A program made the translations under genes and the position numbers. From assembly GCF_030053835.1 (NCBI RefSeq), contig NZ_CP125655.1, positions 620,001 to 684,000 of the forward strand: a stretch of DNA of 64,000 bases, given 5' to 3'. Positions 35,296 to 44,837 of this stretch are shown here, piece by piece. The notes below the pieces were generated by a model. It saw only the letters and a list, made by a program, of their open reading frames with translations. It was not told the DNA's origin and made no database searches. The stretch's first letter is position 1, and every line of letters starts with the position of its first letter. This stretch comes from Cellulomonas sp. ES6. Its GTDB lineage: Bacteria; Actinomycetota; Actinomycetes; Actinomycetales; Cellulomonadaceae.

Positions 35296-36143
35296 CAGAA
35301 CGGCGACCCGTTGACGATCGGCTCGTCCAGGGCCCGGGACGGGATGCCCCAGTCCTCGAGGATCGCGGTGTAGGTGCCGTCGGCCATGATCGCCGCGAAG
35401 GCCTCCTCCACCTGGGCGGTGAGCTCGCTGTCCTTCGGGAACGCCGCCGCGAAGTAGCCCTCGTTGAGGTAGCCGCCGGACGTCTTCAGGTCCTCGGGGC
35501 TCTGGGACAGGATGTACGCGTTCGCGGCCGAGTCGTTCGGCGTGACGTCGATGCGACCGGACTTCAGGGCCAGCACCGTCGCGTCGAGGTCGGCGAACTC
35601 GTTGACGGTGATCGCCGGGTCGCCCGCGTCCGTGCACGCGGTCGAGGCGTCGGCGAGCAGGCCGGCCTCCAGCGCGCCGCCGGGGATGCCGACGACCTCG
35701 CCGCACAGGTCGTCCATGGACGCCACGTCGCGGAAGTCCGAGCGGGTCAGGAAGTTGTTCTCCGCGAGCAGGTAGTCGACGAAGTCGACCGTCTGCTGCC
35801 GCTCCTTGGTGTCGAACATGCCCGTGAGCGCCATGTCGTACCGGCCGGACGCCAGGCCCGGGATGATCGTGTCGAACCCGGCGCTGGTCATCTCGACCGG
35901 CCGGCCGAGCTGCTCGGACAGCGCGGCGGCCAGGTCGACGTTGATGCCCTCCCAGGTCGAGCCGTCCTCGCCGAGGAAGTTGTACGGCAGCAGGGAGGGG
36001 TCGGCGGCGGCGACGACCGGGTCGCCGCCGGCGCTCGACGAGGGGGTGTCGCCGGTCGCGTCGGCGGAGCCGGAGCAGGCCGAGAGGCCGAGCACCAGCG
36101 CCGAGGCGCCGGCCACGAGGAACCGCGTGCGGGAGGTGCGCAT
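35295..36143 (-). CDS. Polar amino acid ABC transporter, binding lipoprotein
   Basis: 282 residues. Signal peptide with lipobox LGLSAC, then an SBP_bac_3 fold: DPSLLPYNFLGEDGSTWEGINVDLAAALSEQLGRPVEM, GRYDMALTGMFDTKERQQTVDFVDYL, DVTPNDSAANAYIL, GYLNEGYFAAAFPKDSELTAQVEEAF. Solute class is polar or modified amino acids; the true ligand is presumably the compound degraded by the downstream enzymes. First gene of the cluster. Confidence 0.94.
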   Translation of the reverse strand: MRTSRTRFLVAGASALVLGLSACSGSADATGDTPSSSAGGDPVVAAADPSLLPYNFLGEDGSTWEGINVDLAAALSEQLGRPVEMTSAGFDTIIPGLASGRYDMALTGMFDTKERQQTVDFVDYLLAENNFLTRSDFRDVASMDDLCGEVVGIPGGALEAGLLADASTACTDAGDPAITVNEFADLDATVLALKSGRIDVTPNDSAANAYILSQSPEDLKTSGGYLNEGYFAAAFPKDSELTAQVEEAFAAIMADGTYTAILEDWGIPSRALDEPIVNGSPF

Positions 36144-36313
36144 GGGGACTCCGTTCGGGGCGGGTCGAGGATCAGGTGGGGGGAGAGATCCCGGCACCGG
36201 GCGCCGTCCGCAGGGGGTCGGCCGGTGCCCGGGGTGCCGTGGTGACCATGAGACGGACCGGGTGTTACAGCCGCGTGACGCTGGACGGTCCGCGCGGTTT
36301 CGACCCCGCGGAA

Positions 36314-36395
36314 CCGACACGTTCCCGACACGGAGGGCTTCCTACGATGGCCGGGACGCCCCTCCTCGCGGTCGGGCCGACATGTTCCCGACGCA
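36314..36395. promoter_or_regulatory. Two 19-bp direct repeats between divergent operons
   Basis: CCGACACGTTCCCGACACG (36314-36332) and CCGACATGTTCCCGACGCA (36377-36395) differ at three positions and are 63 bp apart, close to six helical turns. The first also contains GGAAC/GTTCC in inverted form with its flank, and overlaps a possible -35 for TACGAT (36343-36348). They are good candidate operators for the regulator encoded at 32204-33625. Confidence 0.55.
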
Positions 36396-36409
36396 CGAGA
36401 GGCCCCTCG

Positions 36410-37600
36410 GTGCCCCCGACTCCCCCGACGCCGCCCGCCCCGACGCAGCCCCCCTCGCCCGCCGCGGGGGACGCGGTCGCCCGCATGATGGCCACCGAGA
36501 CCGCCCCGGACGAGGTGGACCTCTCGATCGGCGAGCCGGACCAGCCGCTGCCCGGGGTCCTCGTGGAGGCGGCGGTCGCGAGCCTGCGCGCCGGGCGCAC
36601 CGGCTACACGCCGAAGCTCGGCCTCAGCGACCTGCGGGCGCTGGTCGCCGAGGACGTCGAGGCCGGCACCGGGTTCCGCCCCGACCCCGCCGACGTCGTC
36701 ATCACCGTGGGAGGGACCGGTGCCGTCGCGGTCGCCCTGGCGGCGACGTGCGCGCCCGGGGGTGCGGCCGTGGTGCCCGACCCCGCCTGGCCCAACTACC
36801 GGGTGCTCGCCGACCGTCTGGGGATCGCGGTGCTGCCCTACCGGCAGGGCCCGTCCGGCGACGCGTTCGCCGACCTGGACGCCGTGGAGGCGGGGCTGCG
36901 CGCGGGCGCCCGCCTGGTGGTCGTGAACTCCCCGAGCAACCCCACGGGCGCGGTGGCGTCGTCCGCGGCGCTGCGGGACGTCGTCGCGCTGGCGCGGGAG
37001 CACGACGCGTTCGTGCTGTCCGACGAGGCCTACGAGGCCGTCGTGTTCGCGGGCGGCCGCGCCCCGTCACCGCTCGCGGACGGCGGCCACGACCGCACGC
37101 TCGCGGCCCGGACCTTCTCCAAGACGTGGTCGATGACGGGCCTGCGGGTCGGCGCCCTCGTGGCACCCCCGGCCCTGCGGGAGGCCGTCGCCGCGCTGCA
37201 CGGCACCACGGCGGGCTGCGCACCGGTCACGGCCCAGCTCGTCGCCGCCGAGGCGCTGCGGTCGCTGCCCGGCCGCGGCGCCGAGCTCGCAGCCGTCTAC
37301 CGGGCGCGGTCCGAGCGCGCGGTCCGCCTGCTCGGGCCGTGGGCGCCGCAGGAGCCGGTCGCCGCGCTCGGCGGGTTCTACCTGTGGGTGGACGCCCGGC
37401 GCACCGGTCGCACCAGCGCCGAGCTCGTCGCCGCCCTGCGGGGCCACGGCGTCGTCACCTCGGCCGGCACCGTGTACACCGCGCAGGACGGCTACGTGCG
37501 GCTCGCGCTCACCGCGCCGGACGACGTCCTGGACGCGGCCCTCGCGACGACCCGGCGGACGCTCGACGCGCTCGCCGCCGAGGCTCCGGCGCCGCGCTGA
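36410..37600 (+). CDS. Class I/II aminotransferase
   Basis: 396 residues. Fold-type I PLP enzyme: EVDLSIGEPDQPLP, NSPSNPTGAV, SDEAYEAVVF and ARTFSKTWSMTGLRVGALV with the Schiff-base lysine; substrate arginine near VRLALTAP at the C-terminus. GTG 36410 follows GAGAGG by 7 bases; further upstream residues look non-coding. Divergent from the ABC/hydantoinase cluster with shared repeats, so it probably acts on the amino acid released by HyuAB. Confidence 0.88.
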   Translation: MPPTPPTPPAPTQPPSPAAGDAVARMMATETAPDEVDLSIGEPDQPLPGVLVEAAVASLRAGRTGYTPKLGLSDLRALVAEDVEAGTGFRPDPADVVITVGGTGAVAVALAATCAPGGAAVVPDPAWPNYRVLADRLGIAVLPYRQGPSGDAFADLDAVEAGLRAGARLVVVNSPSNPTGAVASSAALRDVVALAREHDAFVLSDEAYEAVVFAGGRAPSPLADGGHDRTLAARTFSKTWSMTGLRVGALVAPPALREAVAALHGTTAGCAPVTAQLVAAEALRSLPGRGAELAAVYRARSERAVRLLGPWAPQEPVAALGGFYLWVDARRTGRTSAELVAALRGHGVVTSAGTVYTAQDGYVRLALTAPDDVLDAALATTRRTLDALAAEAPAPR

Positions 37601-37612
37601 CGGCGACGCCGC

Positions 37613-37828
37613 TCAGCCGGCGAGCCGCACCAGCGCGCCGAGCGCGGCCGTCGCGGCGACGCCGGCCACGGTCCAGGCGACCATGCTCCCCGCCACCCAG
37701 CCGGTCAGCCGGGCGCGGCTGCCGGGCGCCCACAGCGGCGCGGGCTCGTCGCGCAGGTGGTCCAGGGCGTCGCGGACCGCGCGCAGCGGGGTGGTGGTAC
37801 GGGCGGCGGTGGGCGTGACGGTGCTCAT
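37613..37828 (-). CDS. Small single-helix membrane protein
   Basis: 71 residues: Thr-rich start, a helix with RAVRDALDHLRDEPAPLWAPG, then one membrane span (WVAGSMVAWTVAGVAATAALGAL). A GAGGAG site precedes ATG 37828. Last gene of the stress-protein operon that starts at 41336. Function unknown. Confidence 0.7.
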   Translation of the reverse strand: MSTVTPTAARTTTPLRAVRDALDHLRDEPAPLWAPGSRARLTGWVAGSMVAWTVAGVAATAALGALVRLAG

Positions 37829-37881
37829 GGTGCTCTCCTCGTGGGTGGGCGGGTCGTGCAGGGGGCCGGGGTCACCGGCCG

Positions 37882-38916
37882 TCACCAGGATGCCCGCGCC
37901 CGGACGCCGCCGGGTGGGCTCTTCGGCCCGGGCAGCAGCACCGCGGCGCCCGCGAACCGCCCCGCGCGCAGGTCGGCGAGCGCCGCGTCGGCGCGGTCGA
38001 GCGGGTACGGCACGGCGTGCACGCGGACGCCGGCCCGGACGGCCTCCGCGAGGAACGCCCGGCCGTCCTCGCGAGTGTTCGCCTCGACCGACCGCAGGGT
38101 GCGCTCGTGGAACAGGTGGCGCCGGTAGTCGAGCGGCGGCACGTCGCTGAGGTGGATGCCGGCGACGGCCACCGTGCCGCCGGGCCGCACGGCCGCGAGC
38201 GCCACCGGCACGATCTCCCCGGCCGGTGCGAACACGATCGCGGCGTCGAGCGGCTCCGGCGGGGCGTCGGTCGCGCCGCCCGCGGACGCGCAGCCCAGCT
38301 CGAGCGCGAGGCGGCGGGCGTCCGCCCCGCGTGTCAGGACGTGCACCCGGGCGCCGCGGGCGAGCGCGACCTGGGCGGTCAGGTGCGCCGAGCCGCCGAA
38401 CCCGTACAGGCCGAGCACGCCGCCGGCGGGCAGCTCCGCGCGGGACAGGGCCCGGAACCCGATGATCCCGGCGCACAGCAGCGGCGCGTGCGTGGCCGGG
38501 TCGAGCTGCTCGGGCCAGTGGTAGGCGTAGGCGGCGGGCACGGTCGCGTACGGGGCGTACCCGCCGTCGGCGTCCCACCCGGTGTAGCGCGAGGCCCGGC
38601 AGAGGTTCTCGCGTCCGGCGCGGCAGTCGGCGCACGTGCCGCAGGTGTGCCGCAGCCAGGCGATGCCGGCCGCGTCCCCGGTCGCCCACCCGGAGACGTC
38701 GGGTGCGGCGTCCACGACGCGCCCCACGGCCTCGTGCCCGGGGACGACGGCCGGGCGGTGGGGCGGCAGGTCGCCGTCGAGGACGTGCAGGTCGGTGCGG
38801 CAGACGCCGCACGCCTCGACGCGCACGAGCAGCTCCCCCGGACCCGGCGCGGGCACCGGGCGCTCGACGCGTGCGAGCACGCCGGCCGGCCGCACCTCCC
38901 ACGCCAGCACGGTCAC
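37882..38916 (-). CDS. Zinc-dependent alcohol dehydrogenase (MDR family)
   Basis: 344 residues. Catalytic zinc ligands in [13 protein letters not shown] and PGHEAVG; structural zinc site with four cysteines in [16 protein letters not shown]; nucleotide motif [16 protein letters not shown] (GxGGxxH variant of AdhA-like enzymes). Interconverts alcohols and aldehydes with NAD(P)H. GTG 38916 overlaps the stop of the RelA-like gene. In the stress operon it may dispose of reductant as alcohol during oxygen limitation (inference). Confidence 0.9.
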   Translation of the reverse strand: MTVLAWEVRPAGVLARVERPVPAPGPGELLVRVEACGVCRTDLHVLDGDLPPHRPAVVPGHEAVGRVVDAAPDVSGWATGDAAGIAWLRHTCGTCADCRAGRENLCRASRYTGWDADGGYAPYATVPAAYAYHWPEQLDPATHAPLLCAGIIGFRALSRAELPAGGVLGLYGFGGSAHLTAQVALARGARVHVLTRGADARRLALELGCASAGGATDAPPEPLDAAIVFAPAGEIVPVALAAVRPGGTVAVAGIHLSDVPPLDYRRHLFHERTLRSVEANTREDGRAFLAEAVRAGVRVHAVPYPLDRADAALADLRAGRFAGAAVLLPGPKSPPGGVRARASW

Positions 38917-39584
38917 TCCCCTCCCCGGGCGGCGACGTCCGCGCGGATCCGGTCGAGCTGGCGGTCGAGCCGGTCGGCACGGTCGGCCGCCGACCGCAGC
39001 CGCGCCCGCAGGTCCTCCGGGGCGTGGTCGTCCAGCGACCGCCGGACCGCGTCCCACGCGTCCATGACCGCCGTGAGGACCTGGACCTCCACGGTGCGGG
39101 TCCCGGGGCCGCCCGGCAGCGCGACCGGCACCGCGAGCACGGCGTGCAGGGCGCGGCAGCCGGACGCCGGCGGGTGGGCGAGGTGGTCGTCGACCGCCAG
39201 CAGGCCCGCGCCGGGCCCCGCGAGCAGCGCGCCGAGCACCGGCCGCAGGTCGCCGCGCGACGTGCACACGAGCCGGACCCCCGCGACGTCCGTGACCCCG
39301 CGCCGCAGCGCGCCCGGCGACGGCTCCGGGCCCCGGCGCAGGGCGGCGGCGACGATGCTCTCCGGGCTGCGCACCCACCACGCGACCCGCTCCACCGGGT
39401 CCGTGCCGTGCAGCTCGACGAGCCGGGCGCGGACCGCGGCGACGCGCCGGAGCGTCTCGTCCACGGCCAGCCGGGCGTCGGAGCGCAGCAGCGCGACCTC
39501 GCCCCGCAGGCGCAGCGAGGCGGCGGGGTCGGGCGCCGCCGGGCCCGTCGCGCGCTCCGCACCGGCGGACGCGGGGCGGTCCAC
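38913..39584 (-). CDS. RelA/SpoT-domain protein with degraded synthetase motifs
   Basis: 223 residues. Alignable in outline to small alarmone synthetases: [56 protein letters not shown] and [17 protein letters not shown]. Key positions differ from active RelQ/RelP: the expected K in the first block, YRS-LH changed to CRA-LH, and the arginine of QIRT changed to Leu. It may be inactive and regulatory, or bind another nucleotide. Starts 9 bases after the preceding stress-protein stop, behind GAGG, and is coupled to the alcohol dehydrogenase gene. Confidence 0.75.
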   Translation of the reverse strand: MDRPASAGAERATGPAAPDPAASLRLRGEVALLRSDARLAVDETLRRVAAVRARLVELHGTDPVERVAWWVRSPESIVAAALRRGPEPSPGALRRGVTDVAGVRLVCTSRGDLRPVLGALLAGPGAGLLAVDDHLAHPPASGCRALHAVLAVPVALPGGPGTRTVEVQVLTAVMDAWDAVRRSLDDHAPEDLRARLRSAADRADRLDRQLDRIRADVAARGGE

Positions 39585-39592
39585 CGGGCACC

Positions 39593-40432
39593 TCAGCCGC
39601 GCTCGACCAGCACGGGGCACGGGGAGTGCAGGACCACCGCGTGGCTCGTCGAGCCGAGCAGCATCCGCGAGACGCCGTGCAGCCCGCGGCTGCCGACCAC
39701 CAGGAGCCGCGCGCTGTCGGCGGCGGCGAGCAGCGCGCCGGCCGGGTCGGTCTCGACGAGCCGCCGCCGGACCTCCAGGCCCGGGTGCTCCTCCTCGAGC
39801 CCCGCCGACGCCGCCTCCAGCACGGCGCGGGCGTGCGCGTGCGTCGCGGACCCGAGGTCCGGCGGCACGCGGACCGCCCACAGCACCGAGGCCTCCTGCC
39901 AGGCGTGCACGACGTCGAGCACGCCGCCGGTGCGCGCCGCCTCGACCGCCGCCGCGCGGACCGCGGCGGCGCTCTCGGCCGAGCCGTCGGTCCCGACCAC
40001 CACGCGGTCGGCGGCGGGGCGGGTCAGCGGGGGCACCACGGCGACGGGGCACTGCGCGCCCGCGACCACCTGGTAGGCCAGGGAGCCGGAGAACACGCGC
40101 TGGGTGGGTCCGAGCCGCCGCGTGCCGACCACGACCAGGGCGGCGCCCGCCGAGCGCTCCGTGAGGCTGCGCGCGGGGGTCTCGAGGTCGATCTCGGTGC
40201 GCGCCTTCAGGTCGGGGACCGCGGCGCACACGCGCTCCGCCTCCCGCTCGAGCATCTCCCGGACGCCCGCGCGCACGGCCTCCTCCCAGACCTCGCCGTA
40301 GCCGGCGCGCGGCCGGCCCACGGCGTGGACGAGCACCAGCTCGGCCCCGCGCGCCGCTGCCTGCTCCCCTGCCCAGTGCACCGCGCGCTCGCTCGACAGC
40401 GTGCCCGCGACCCCGACGACGACCTCGGTCAT
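39593..40432 (-). CDS. Tandem universal stress protein
   Basis: 279 residues, two Usp domains (about 1-140 and 146-279). The C-terminal domain has the full nucleotide motif in [20 protein letters not shown] (G-2x-G-9x-G-S/T). In the N-terminal domain the second glycine is replaced: [15 protein letters not shown]. Mycobacterial tandem Usps of the DosR regulon (Rv1996, Rv2005c, Rv2623) have this architecture and bind ATP. Second gene of the 41336-37613 operon. Confidence 0.93.
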   Translation of the reverse strand: MTEVVVGVAGTLSSERAVHWAGEQAAARGAELVLVHAVGRPRAGYGEVWEEAVRAGVREMLEREAERVCAAVPDLKARTEIDLETPARSLTERSAGAALVVVGTRRLGPTQRVFSGSLAYQVVAGAQCPVAVVPPLTRPAADRVVVGTDGSAESAAAVRAAAVEAARTGGVLDVVHAWQEASVLWAVRVPPDLGSATHAHARAVLEAASAGLEEEHPGLEVRRRLVETDPAGALLAAADSARLLVVGSRGLHGVSRMLLGSTSHAVVLHSPCPVLVERG

Positions 40433-40487
40433 GATGCCTCTCCCCTCGATGCGGGACGTGCGCCCCGGTGCCGCCCCGGCGGACGGC

Positions 40488-41336
40488 TCAGTGCGACCGG
40501 ACGACCAGGACGGGGCACGGCGCGTGCAGCACCAGCGCGTGGCTCACCGAGCCGAGCAGCATCCGCGCCACGCCGCCGCGCCCGTGGCTGCCGACCACCA
40601 CGAGACGGGCGGTGGCGCAGGTCGCGAGCAGCGCGGCGGCGGCGTCCGCCTGCACGAGCGTGCGCTCGACCTCCAGGTCGGGGTACATCTCCCCGAGCCC
40701 CGCGGTGGACTCCCCGAGCACGACGCGCTCCTCGTCCTGCACCGCCGACGGCAGCTCGGGCGGCACCCAGCCCACGGACGCCAGCACCGCGGGCTCCTGC
40801 CAGGCGTGCACGACCTGGAGCGAGGCCCCGACCCGGTCGGCCTCCTGCGCGGCGGCGGCCACGGCGGCGACGCTGTCGCGGGAGCCGTCGACACCGACGA
40901 CGACGCGGTTCTCCGGGACGCGCAGGGACGGCGGGACGACCGCCACCGGGCAGTGCGAGCCCGCGACCACCTGGTACGCGAAGGAGCCGGAGTACACGCG
41001 GTGCGCGGCGGTGGTGCGGCGGGTGCCGACGACGAGCAGCCGCGCGGTGCCCGACCGGCGGGTCAGCGCCCGGCCGGGGGTCTCCAGGTCGATCTCCGTG
41101 CGCACCGTCAGGCCCGGGTGGTCCTGCGTGGCGACCTCGACCTCGTGCGCGAGCATCCGCTGCACGCCGGCCCCGACCGCGTCGTCCCACACGCTCTCGA
41201 ACCCGCTCACCGGCAGCCCCAGGGCGTGGACGACCACGAGCGTCGCCCCGCGGGCCCGCGCCGCGTCCGCGGCCCACCGGACCGCCTGCTCGCTCGACGG
41301 CGTGCCCGCGACGCCCACGACGACCTCGCCGCTCAT
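40488..41336 (-). CDS. Tandem universal stress protein
   Basis: 282 residues, two Usp domains. Domain two keeps [15 protein letters not shown]; domain one has GTRRTTAAHRVYSGS. Conserved family stretches [12 protein letters not shown] and PDLEVERTLVQADAAAALL. ATG 41336 gives [19 protein letters not shown], matching the starts of its paralogues. First gene of an operon of five with a DevR-like box 81 bp upstream. Confidence 0.93.
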   Translation of the reverse strand: MSGEVVVGVAGTPSSEQAVRWAADAARARGATLVVVHALGLPVSGFESVWDDAVGAGVQRMLAHEVEVATQDHPGLTVRTEIDLETPGRALTRRSGTARLLVVGTRRTTAAHRVYSGSFAYQVVAGSHCPVAVVPPSLRVPENRVVVGVDGSRDSVAAVAAAAQEADRVGASLQVVHAWQEPAVLASVGWVPPELPSAVQDEERVVLGESTAGLGEMYPDLEVERTLVQADAAAALLATCATARLVVVGSHGRGGVARMLLGSVSHALVLHAPCPVLVVRSH

Positions 41337-41416
41337 CGGGTGCTCCCTCCTCCGGGGCGCGGGCACGACGACCCGGCCGACGGACCCACGGTCCCGCCCG
41401 GGAGCCGGGACCGCCC

Positions 41417-41432
41417 AGGGCCGAACGACCCC
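41417..41432 (-). promoter_or_regulatory. DevR/DosR-like box upstream of stress-protein operon
   Basis: Minus strand GGGGTCGTTCGGCCCT; shares GTTCGGCCCT exactly with boxes at 48614-48628 and 53756-53769. Lies 81 bp from the ATG at 41336. A -10 is not obvious here. Confidence 0.6.
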
Positions 41433-41463
41433 GCGCCCCGCCGCAGCCGACCCTCGGGCGCCG

Positions 41464-41709
41464 TCAGCCGTGCGAGGACAGCACGCGGGCCAGGCCCGTG
41501 CCGTGCACGCCGGGGTACTCGACCGAGATCACGTAGTCCCGGCCCCCGGCGCGACGCTGCGCCCACCCCTGCACCTCCAGCACGTCACGCGCCTCGAAGA
41601 CGCGGTGCACCTCGCCGGAGGGCCGGCCGTGCGCGACGAAGTCGACGCGGTAGACGGGCTGGTCGTCGTCCTCGGCGGCGTGCCGGGGATCCCGGGGAAG
41701 CGTGCGCAC
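41464..41709 (-). CDS. Small protein, paralogue of the 57260 gene
   Basis: 81 residues. PVYRVDFVAHGRPSGEVHRVFEARDVLEVQGWAQRRAGGRDYVISVEYPGVHGTGLARVL aligns along its length with the 89-residue protein encoded at 57260-57529. GTG 41709 follows AGAGAGGA. Downstream of a stress protein gene. No known domain recognised; a small alpha/beta fold is likely. Confidence 0.75.
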   Translation of the reverse strand: MRTLPRDPRHAAEDDDQPVYRVDFVAHGRPSGEVHRVFEARDVLEVQGWAQRRAGGRDYVISVEYPGVHGTGLARVLSSHG

Positions 41710-41752
41710 GGCGGTGTCCTCTCTCTGGGCGGTGGGTCCGGTACCACGGTGG

Positions 41753-42085
41753 TCAGGGGCGGGCACCCGGCCGGCGCCGGCGCGCCAGCCCGCGCAGCCC
41801 GCGGCGCCCGTGGTCGAACTCCTCGACCGCCTCGAGCGCCTCGTCGAACGTCCGGAAGATCGTGCCGCGCCCCTCGATGAGCTGCGGCGGCGTCCCGGTC
41901 GCGGGCACGAACACCGCCTCCCACCGCAGGTCCCGGATGCAGCGGACCTCGTAGCAGCCGTCGGCCGTCCCCGCGACGTGCGAGCTGCCCACCAGGTGCC
42001 ACGCGAAGTCCGGTCCCGGACGCGGCCGGCCGACCCTCCCGCCGACCGGCGTGCCGTCCGCGGGCGTCATCGTCTGCTCGTGCAT
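41753..42085 (-). CDS. Conserved small protein of stress cluster
   Basis: 110 residues. Core [63 protein letters not shown] with a basic tail ([17 protein letters not shown]). ATG 42085 is preceded by GGGAGGA. In operon with the stress protein gene 34 bp upstream. Function not recognised. Confidence 0.75.
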   Translation of the reverse strand: MHEQTMTPADGTPVGGRVGRPRPGPDFAWHLVGSSHVAGTADGCYEVRCIRDLRWEAVFVPATGTPPQLIEGRGTIFRTFDEALEAVEEFDHGRRGLRGLARRRRPGARP

Positions 42086-42119
42086 GGCTCACGTCCTCCC
42101 TGCCCCGGCGCCGTTCCCG

Positions 42120-42965
42120 TCAGCGCCGCACGACCAGCACCGGGCACGGCGAGTGCAGGACGACCGCGTGGCTCGTCGAGCCGAGCAGCATCCGCGCCAC
42201 CCCGTGCAGCCCGCGGCTGCCGACGACGAGCAGCCGTGCCGAGGCCGCGGCGGCCAGCAGCGCCGCGGCGGGCTGCGCGCGCACGAGCGTCCTCTCGATC
42301 TCCAGGTCGGGGAAGTCCTCGCCGAGCCCGGCGGACGCCTCGGCCAGCACGACCTCCTCCTCCTCGCGCGTGACGTCGGACAGGTCCGGCGGCAGCCACG
42401 TGGCGCTCATGATCACGGCGGGCTCCTGCCAGGCGTGCACCACCTCCAGCACGGCGCCGGCGCGGTCGGCCTGCTCGGCGCCCGCGCGCACGGCGGCGAC
42501 GCTGTCCGGCGAGCCGTCCGCACCGACCACGACGCGGTCCTCCGCCGGTCCGGTCACGGGCGGCACCACGGCGACGGAGCAGTGCGACCCGGCGACCACC
42601 TGGTACGCGAGCGAGCCCGTGAACACCCGCTCCGCGGCGGTCATGCGGCGGGTGCCGACGACGACCAGGCGCGCGGTCGCCGAGCGACGGGTCAGGCAGC
42701 GCGCGGGCGTGTCGGCGTCCACCTCCGTGCGGATCTTCAGCTCCGGCAGGTCGTGCCGCGCCCGGCCGGCCTCCCGGTCCAGCATCGCGGCGACCTCGGC
42801 CTCGAGCATCGCGTCCCACGCCGCCTCGAGCCCCGGCGAGGGGCGACCCGTGGCGTGCACGAGCACCAGCTCCGTCCGCCGCGCCCACGCCTCCTGCGCG
42901 CCCCACTGCACCGCGCGACGGCTCGACTGGGTGCCGTCCACCCCGACGACGACCTCGTGGCCCAT
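42120..42965 (-). CDS. Tandem universal stress protein
   Basis: 281 residues, two Usp domains; domain two has [18 protein letters not shown], domain one [15 protein letters not shown]. Starts [19 protein letters not shown]. Leads a three-gene operon (42965-41464). Its promoter has a DevR-like box and TAGCGT (43018-43060). Confidence 0.93.
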   Translation of the reverse strand: MGHEVVVGVDGTQSSRRAVQWGAQEAWARRTELVLVHATGRPSPGLEAAWDAMLEAEVAAMLDREAGRARHDLPELKIRTEVDADTPARCLTRRSATARLVVVGTRRMTAAERVFTGSLAYQVVAGSHCSVAVVPPVTGPAEDRVVVGADGSPDSVAAVRAGAEQADRAGAVLEVVHAWQEPAVIMSATWLPPDLSDVTREEEEVVLAEASAGLGEDFPDLEIERTLVRAQPAAALLAAAASARLLVVGSRGLHGVARMLLGSTSHAVVLHSPCPVLVVRR

Positions 42966-43017
42966 GCCGGACTCCCTCCGTCCCGCGCCGAGCGACGGCG
43001 TGCTGCCGTCACCCGTG

Positions 43018-43060
43018 ACGCTAGGACGGGCCCCTGCGGGGCGCAGGTGCCGGTCGTCCC
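43018..43060 (-). promoter_or_regulatory. DevR-like box and -10 of a stress-protein operon
   Basis: Minus strand GGGACGACCGGCACCT (43060-43045), 21 bp, TAGCGT (43023-43018). The box sits over the -35 region, the position used by DosR at many mycobacterial promoters. Confidence 0.65.
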
Positions 43061-43088
43061 CTCCGCGGTCGCCGACCGTCCCGCGCGC

Positions 43089-44768
43089 TCAGGGCCCCGC
43101 CCCGGGCGGGCGGACCGGCCCCAGCGGCACGCTCCACACCAGCCGCGTCCCGCCCTCCGGGCGCTCCCGGATGCTGAGGCCGCCGCCCAGCTCCGCGGCC
43201 CGCGAGCGCATGTTGCGCAGGCCGTTCCCGGGGACGACGGCGCCCTCGGACAGCCCCGCGCCGTCGTCGTCCACCTGCAGGGTGAGGGCGTCCGGCCGGG
43301 CGGAGACCAGCACCTGCACGGTGTGCGCCTGGGCGTGCCGCGCGACGTTCGTCAGCGCCTCCGTGAGCACGGACGTCAGGTGCCCGGCGACCGGCTCCGG
43401 CACCACGGTGTCCAGCGGCCCCTCCATGCGGATGCGCGGCTCGCAGCCGAGCGCCGGGACCACCGCGCCGACCGTCTCCGTCACCCGCCCCCGCAGCCCC
43501 TCCGCCATCCCCGGGCGCTGCAGGGCGAAGATCGCCGACCGCAGGTCGCGGATGGCCTCGTCGAGCTGGCCGACCACCTCGTCCGCCGCGGGACGCAGCT
43601 CCTGCGGCAACCGGGGGCGCATGCTCTGGACGGTGAGGCCCGTGCCGAAGATGCGCTGGATGACGAGGTCGTGCAGGTCCCGGGCGATCCGCTCGCGGTC
43701 CCGGTAGACCGCCAGCGTGCCGCGCTGCACCTGGGACGTCGCGAGCTCCAGGGCCATCGCCGCCTGCCGGGCGAAGGCGTCCACCATCGCGCTGTCGTGC
43801 TCCCCGAGCGGCGACGCGCCCGGCCGGCGGGCGACGAGCAGCACGCCCAGCGCGTGCCCGCGCGCGGACATCGGCACGATCCGCGCCGGCCCGAGCACCG
43901 GCGCGCCCCGCAGCGTGGCGGCGCGCGGGTCGGTGCGGAAGTCCACGACCCCCTCCGGCGCCCCGGCGCGCAGCACCGCCCCGCTGAGCGACCGCCCGAC
44001 GGGCACGCGCGCCCCCCGCACCCCGCCGGCGGCGCGCCCGCTCGCGGCGTGCACGACCAGGTCGTCCCCGTCGGGCAGCAGCACGCACACCAGGTCCGCC
44101 CGCGCGAGCTCGCGGGCCCGGTCGCAGACCAGCGTCAGCGCCGCGGAGCGGGGCAGGCCGGCGAGCAGCTGCTGCTCGATCTCGACCGACGCCTCGAGCC
44201 ACTGCTGCCGGTGCCGGCCCGCGTGGTACTGCCGGGCGTTGTCGATCGCGACCCCGGCCGCCGCGGCGAGGGAGACCATGAGCTCCTCGTCGTCCGCGGT
44301 GAAGTCCGCGCCGCCCCGCTTGTGGGCCAGGTAGAGCACGCCGAAGACCCGCGAGCGCACGAGGACGGGCACCCCGAGGAACGTGTGCAGCCCGGGGTGC
44401 CGGGGCGGGTCCGCCGCGGCGGCCGGGTGCACCGCGAGGTCGTGCACCCGCAGCGGCCGGGGGTCGTCGACGAGCGCGCGCAGCACGCCGCGCCCGCCCG
44501 GCGGCTCCCACGCGCGCTGCCCGGGGACCTCGGGCACGCCGGCCGTGACCGAGGTGCCGATGCTCAGGTCGGGGCCCACCACGGCGAGCGCGCCGTAGCG
44601 GGCGTCGGTCAGCACGCACGCGGCCTGCGCGAGCCGGCCGAGCACGTCGCGCAGGTCGCCGTCGTCCTGCACCGCGACCATCGTGTCGATGAGCGCGCGG
44701 GCGTGCCGCCGTGCCACGGCGAGTCCGTCGGCCCTCGCCGACGCCGTCCGTCCGCCGACCGTCGACAT
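43089..44768 (-). CDS. devS: DevS/DosT-like two-GAF sensor histidine kinase
   Basis: 559 residues. GAF1 about 37-180, GAF2 about 200-345, HisKA_3 with phospho-acceptor His366 in [20 protein letters not shown], HATPase about 455-550 ([33 protein letters not shown]). GAF1 contains [13 protein letters not shown]; His124 or His128 lies where DevS/DosT carry the haem-ligating histidine, so gas or redox sensing is likely but not shown. No membrane helix. Divergent from the devR-like gene 69 bp away, its probable partner. Confidence 0.9.
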   Translation of the reverse strand: MSTVGGRTASARADGLAVARRHARALIDTMVAVQDDGDLRDVLGRLAQAACVLTDARYGALAVVGPDLSIGTSVTAGVPEVPGQRAWEPPGGRGVLRALVDDPRPLRVHDLAVHPAAAADPPRHPGLHTFLGVPVLVRSRVFGVLYLAHKRGGADFTADDEELMVSLAAAAGVAIDNARQYHAGRHRQQWLEASVEIEQQLLAGLPRSAALTLVCDRARELARADLVCVLLPDGDDLVVHAASGRAAGGVRGARVPVGRSLSGAVLRAGAPEGVVDFRTDPRAATLRGAPVLGPARIVPMSARGHALGVLLVARRPGASPLGEHDSAMVDAFARQAAMALELATSQVQRGTLAVYRDRERIARDLHDLVIQRIFGTGLTVQSMRPRLPQELRPAADEVVGQLDEAIRDLRSAIFALQRPGMAEGLRGRVTETVGAVVPALGCEPRIRMEGPLDTVVPEPVAGHLTSVLTEALTNVARHAQAHTVQVLVSARPDALTLQVDDDGAGLSEGAVVPGNGLRNMRSRAAELGGGLSIRERPEGGTRLVWSVPLGPVRPPGAGP

Positions 44769-44825
44769 GCCTGCCCCCACCTGCTCGCTCGCCCGGGGGG
44801 GGTGCCCCGGGGTGCCGGTGTGCGG

Positions 44826-44831
44826 TACAAC
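44826..44831 (+). promoter_or_regulatory. -10 element of devR
   Basis: TACAAC places +1 at about 44838, on the ATG, so devR is probably leaderless. No copy of the DevR-like box is visible in the 69-bp gap. Confidence 0.45.
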
Positions 44832-44837
44832 ACCAGC

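Noticed and set aside
43029..43042. GCCCCTGCGGGGC hairpin as a terminator
   Set aside because: It lies between the DevR-like box and the -10 of a stress-protein promoter and follows no gene end on the same strand closely; probably incidental.
44790..44815. G-run near devR as a CsoR-type operator
   Set aside because: The GGGG/CCCC arms are not flanked by the TA ends seen at 54542-54557 and the symmetry is poor.
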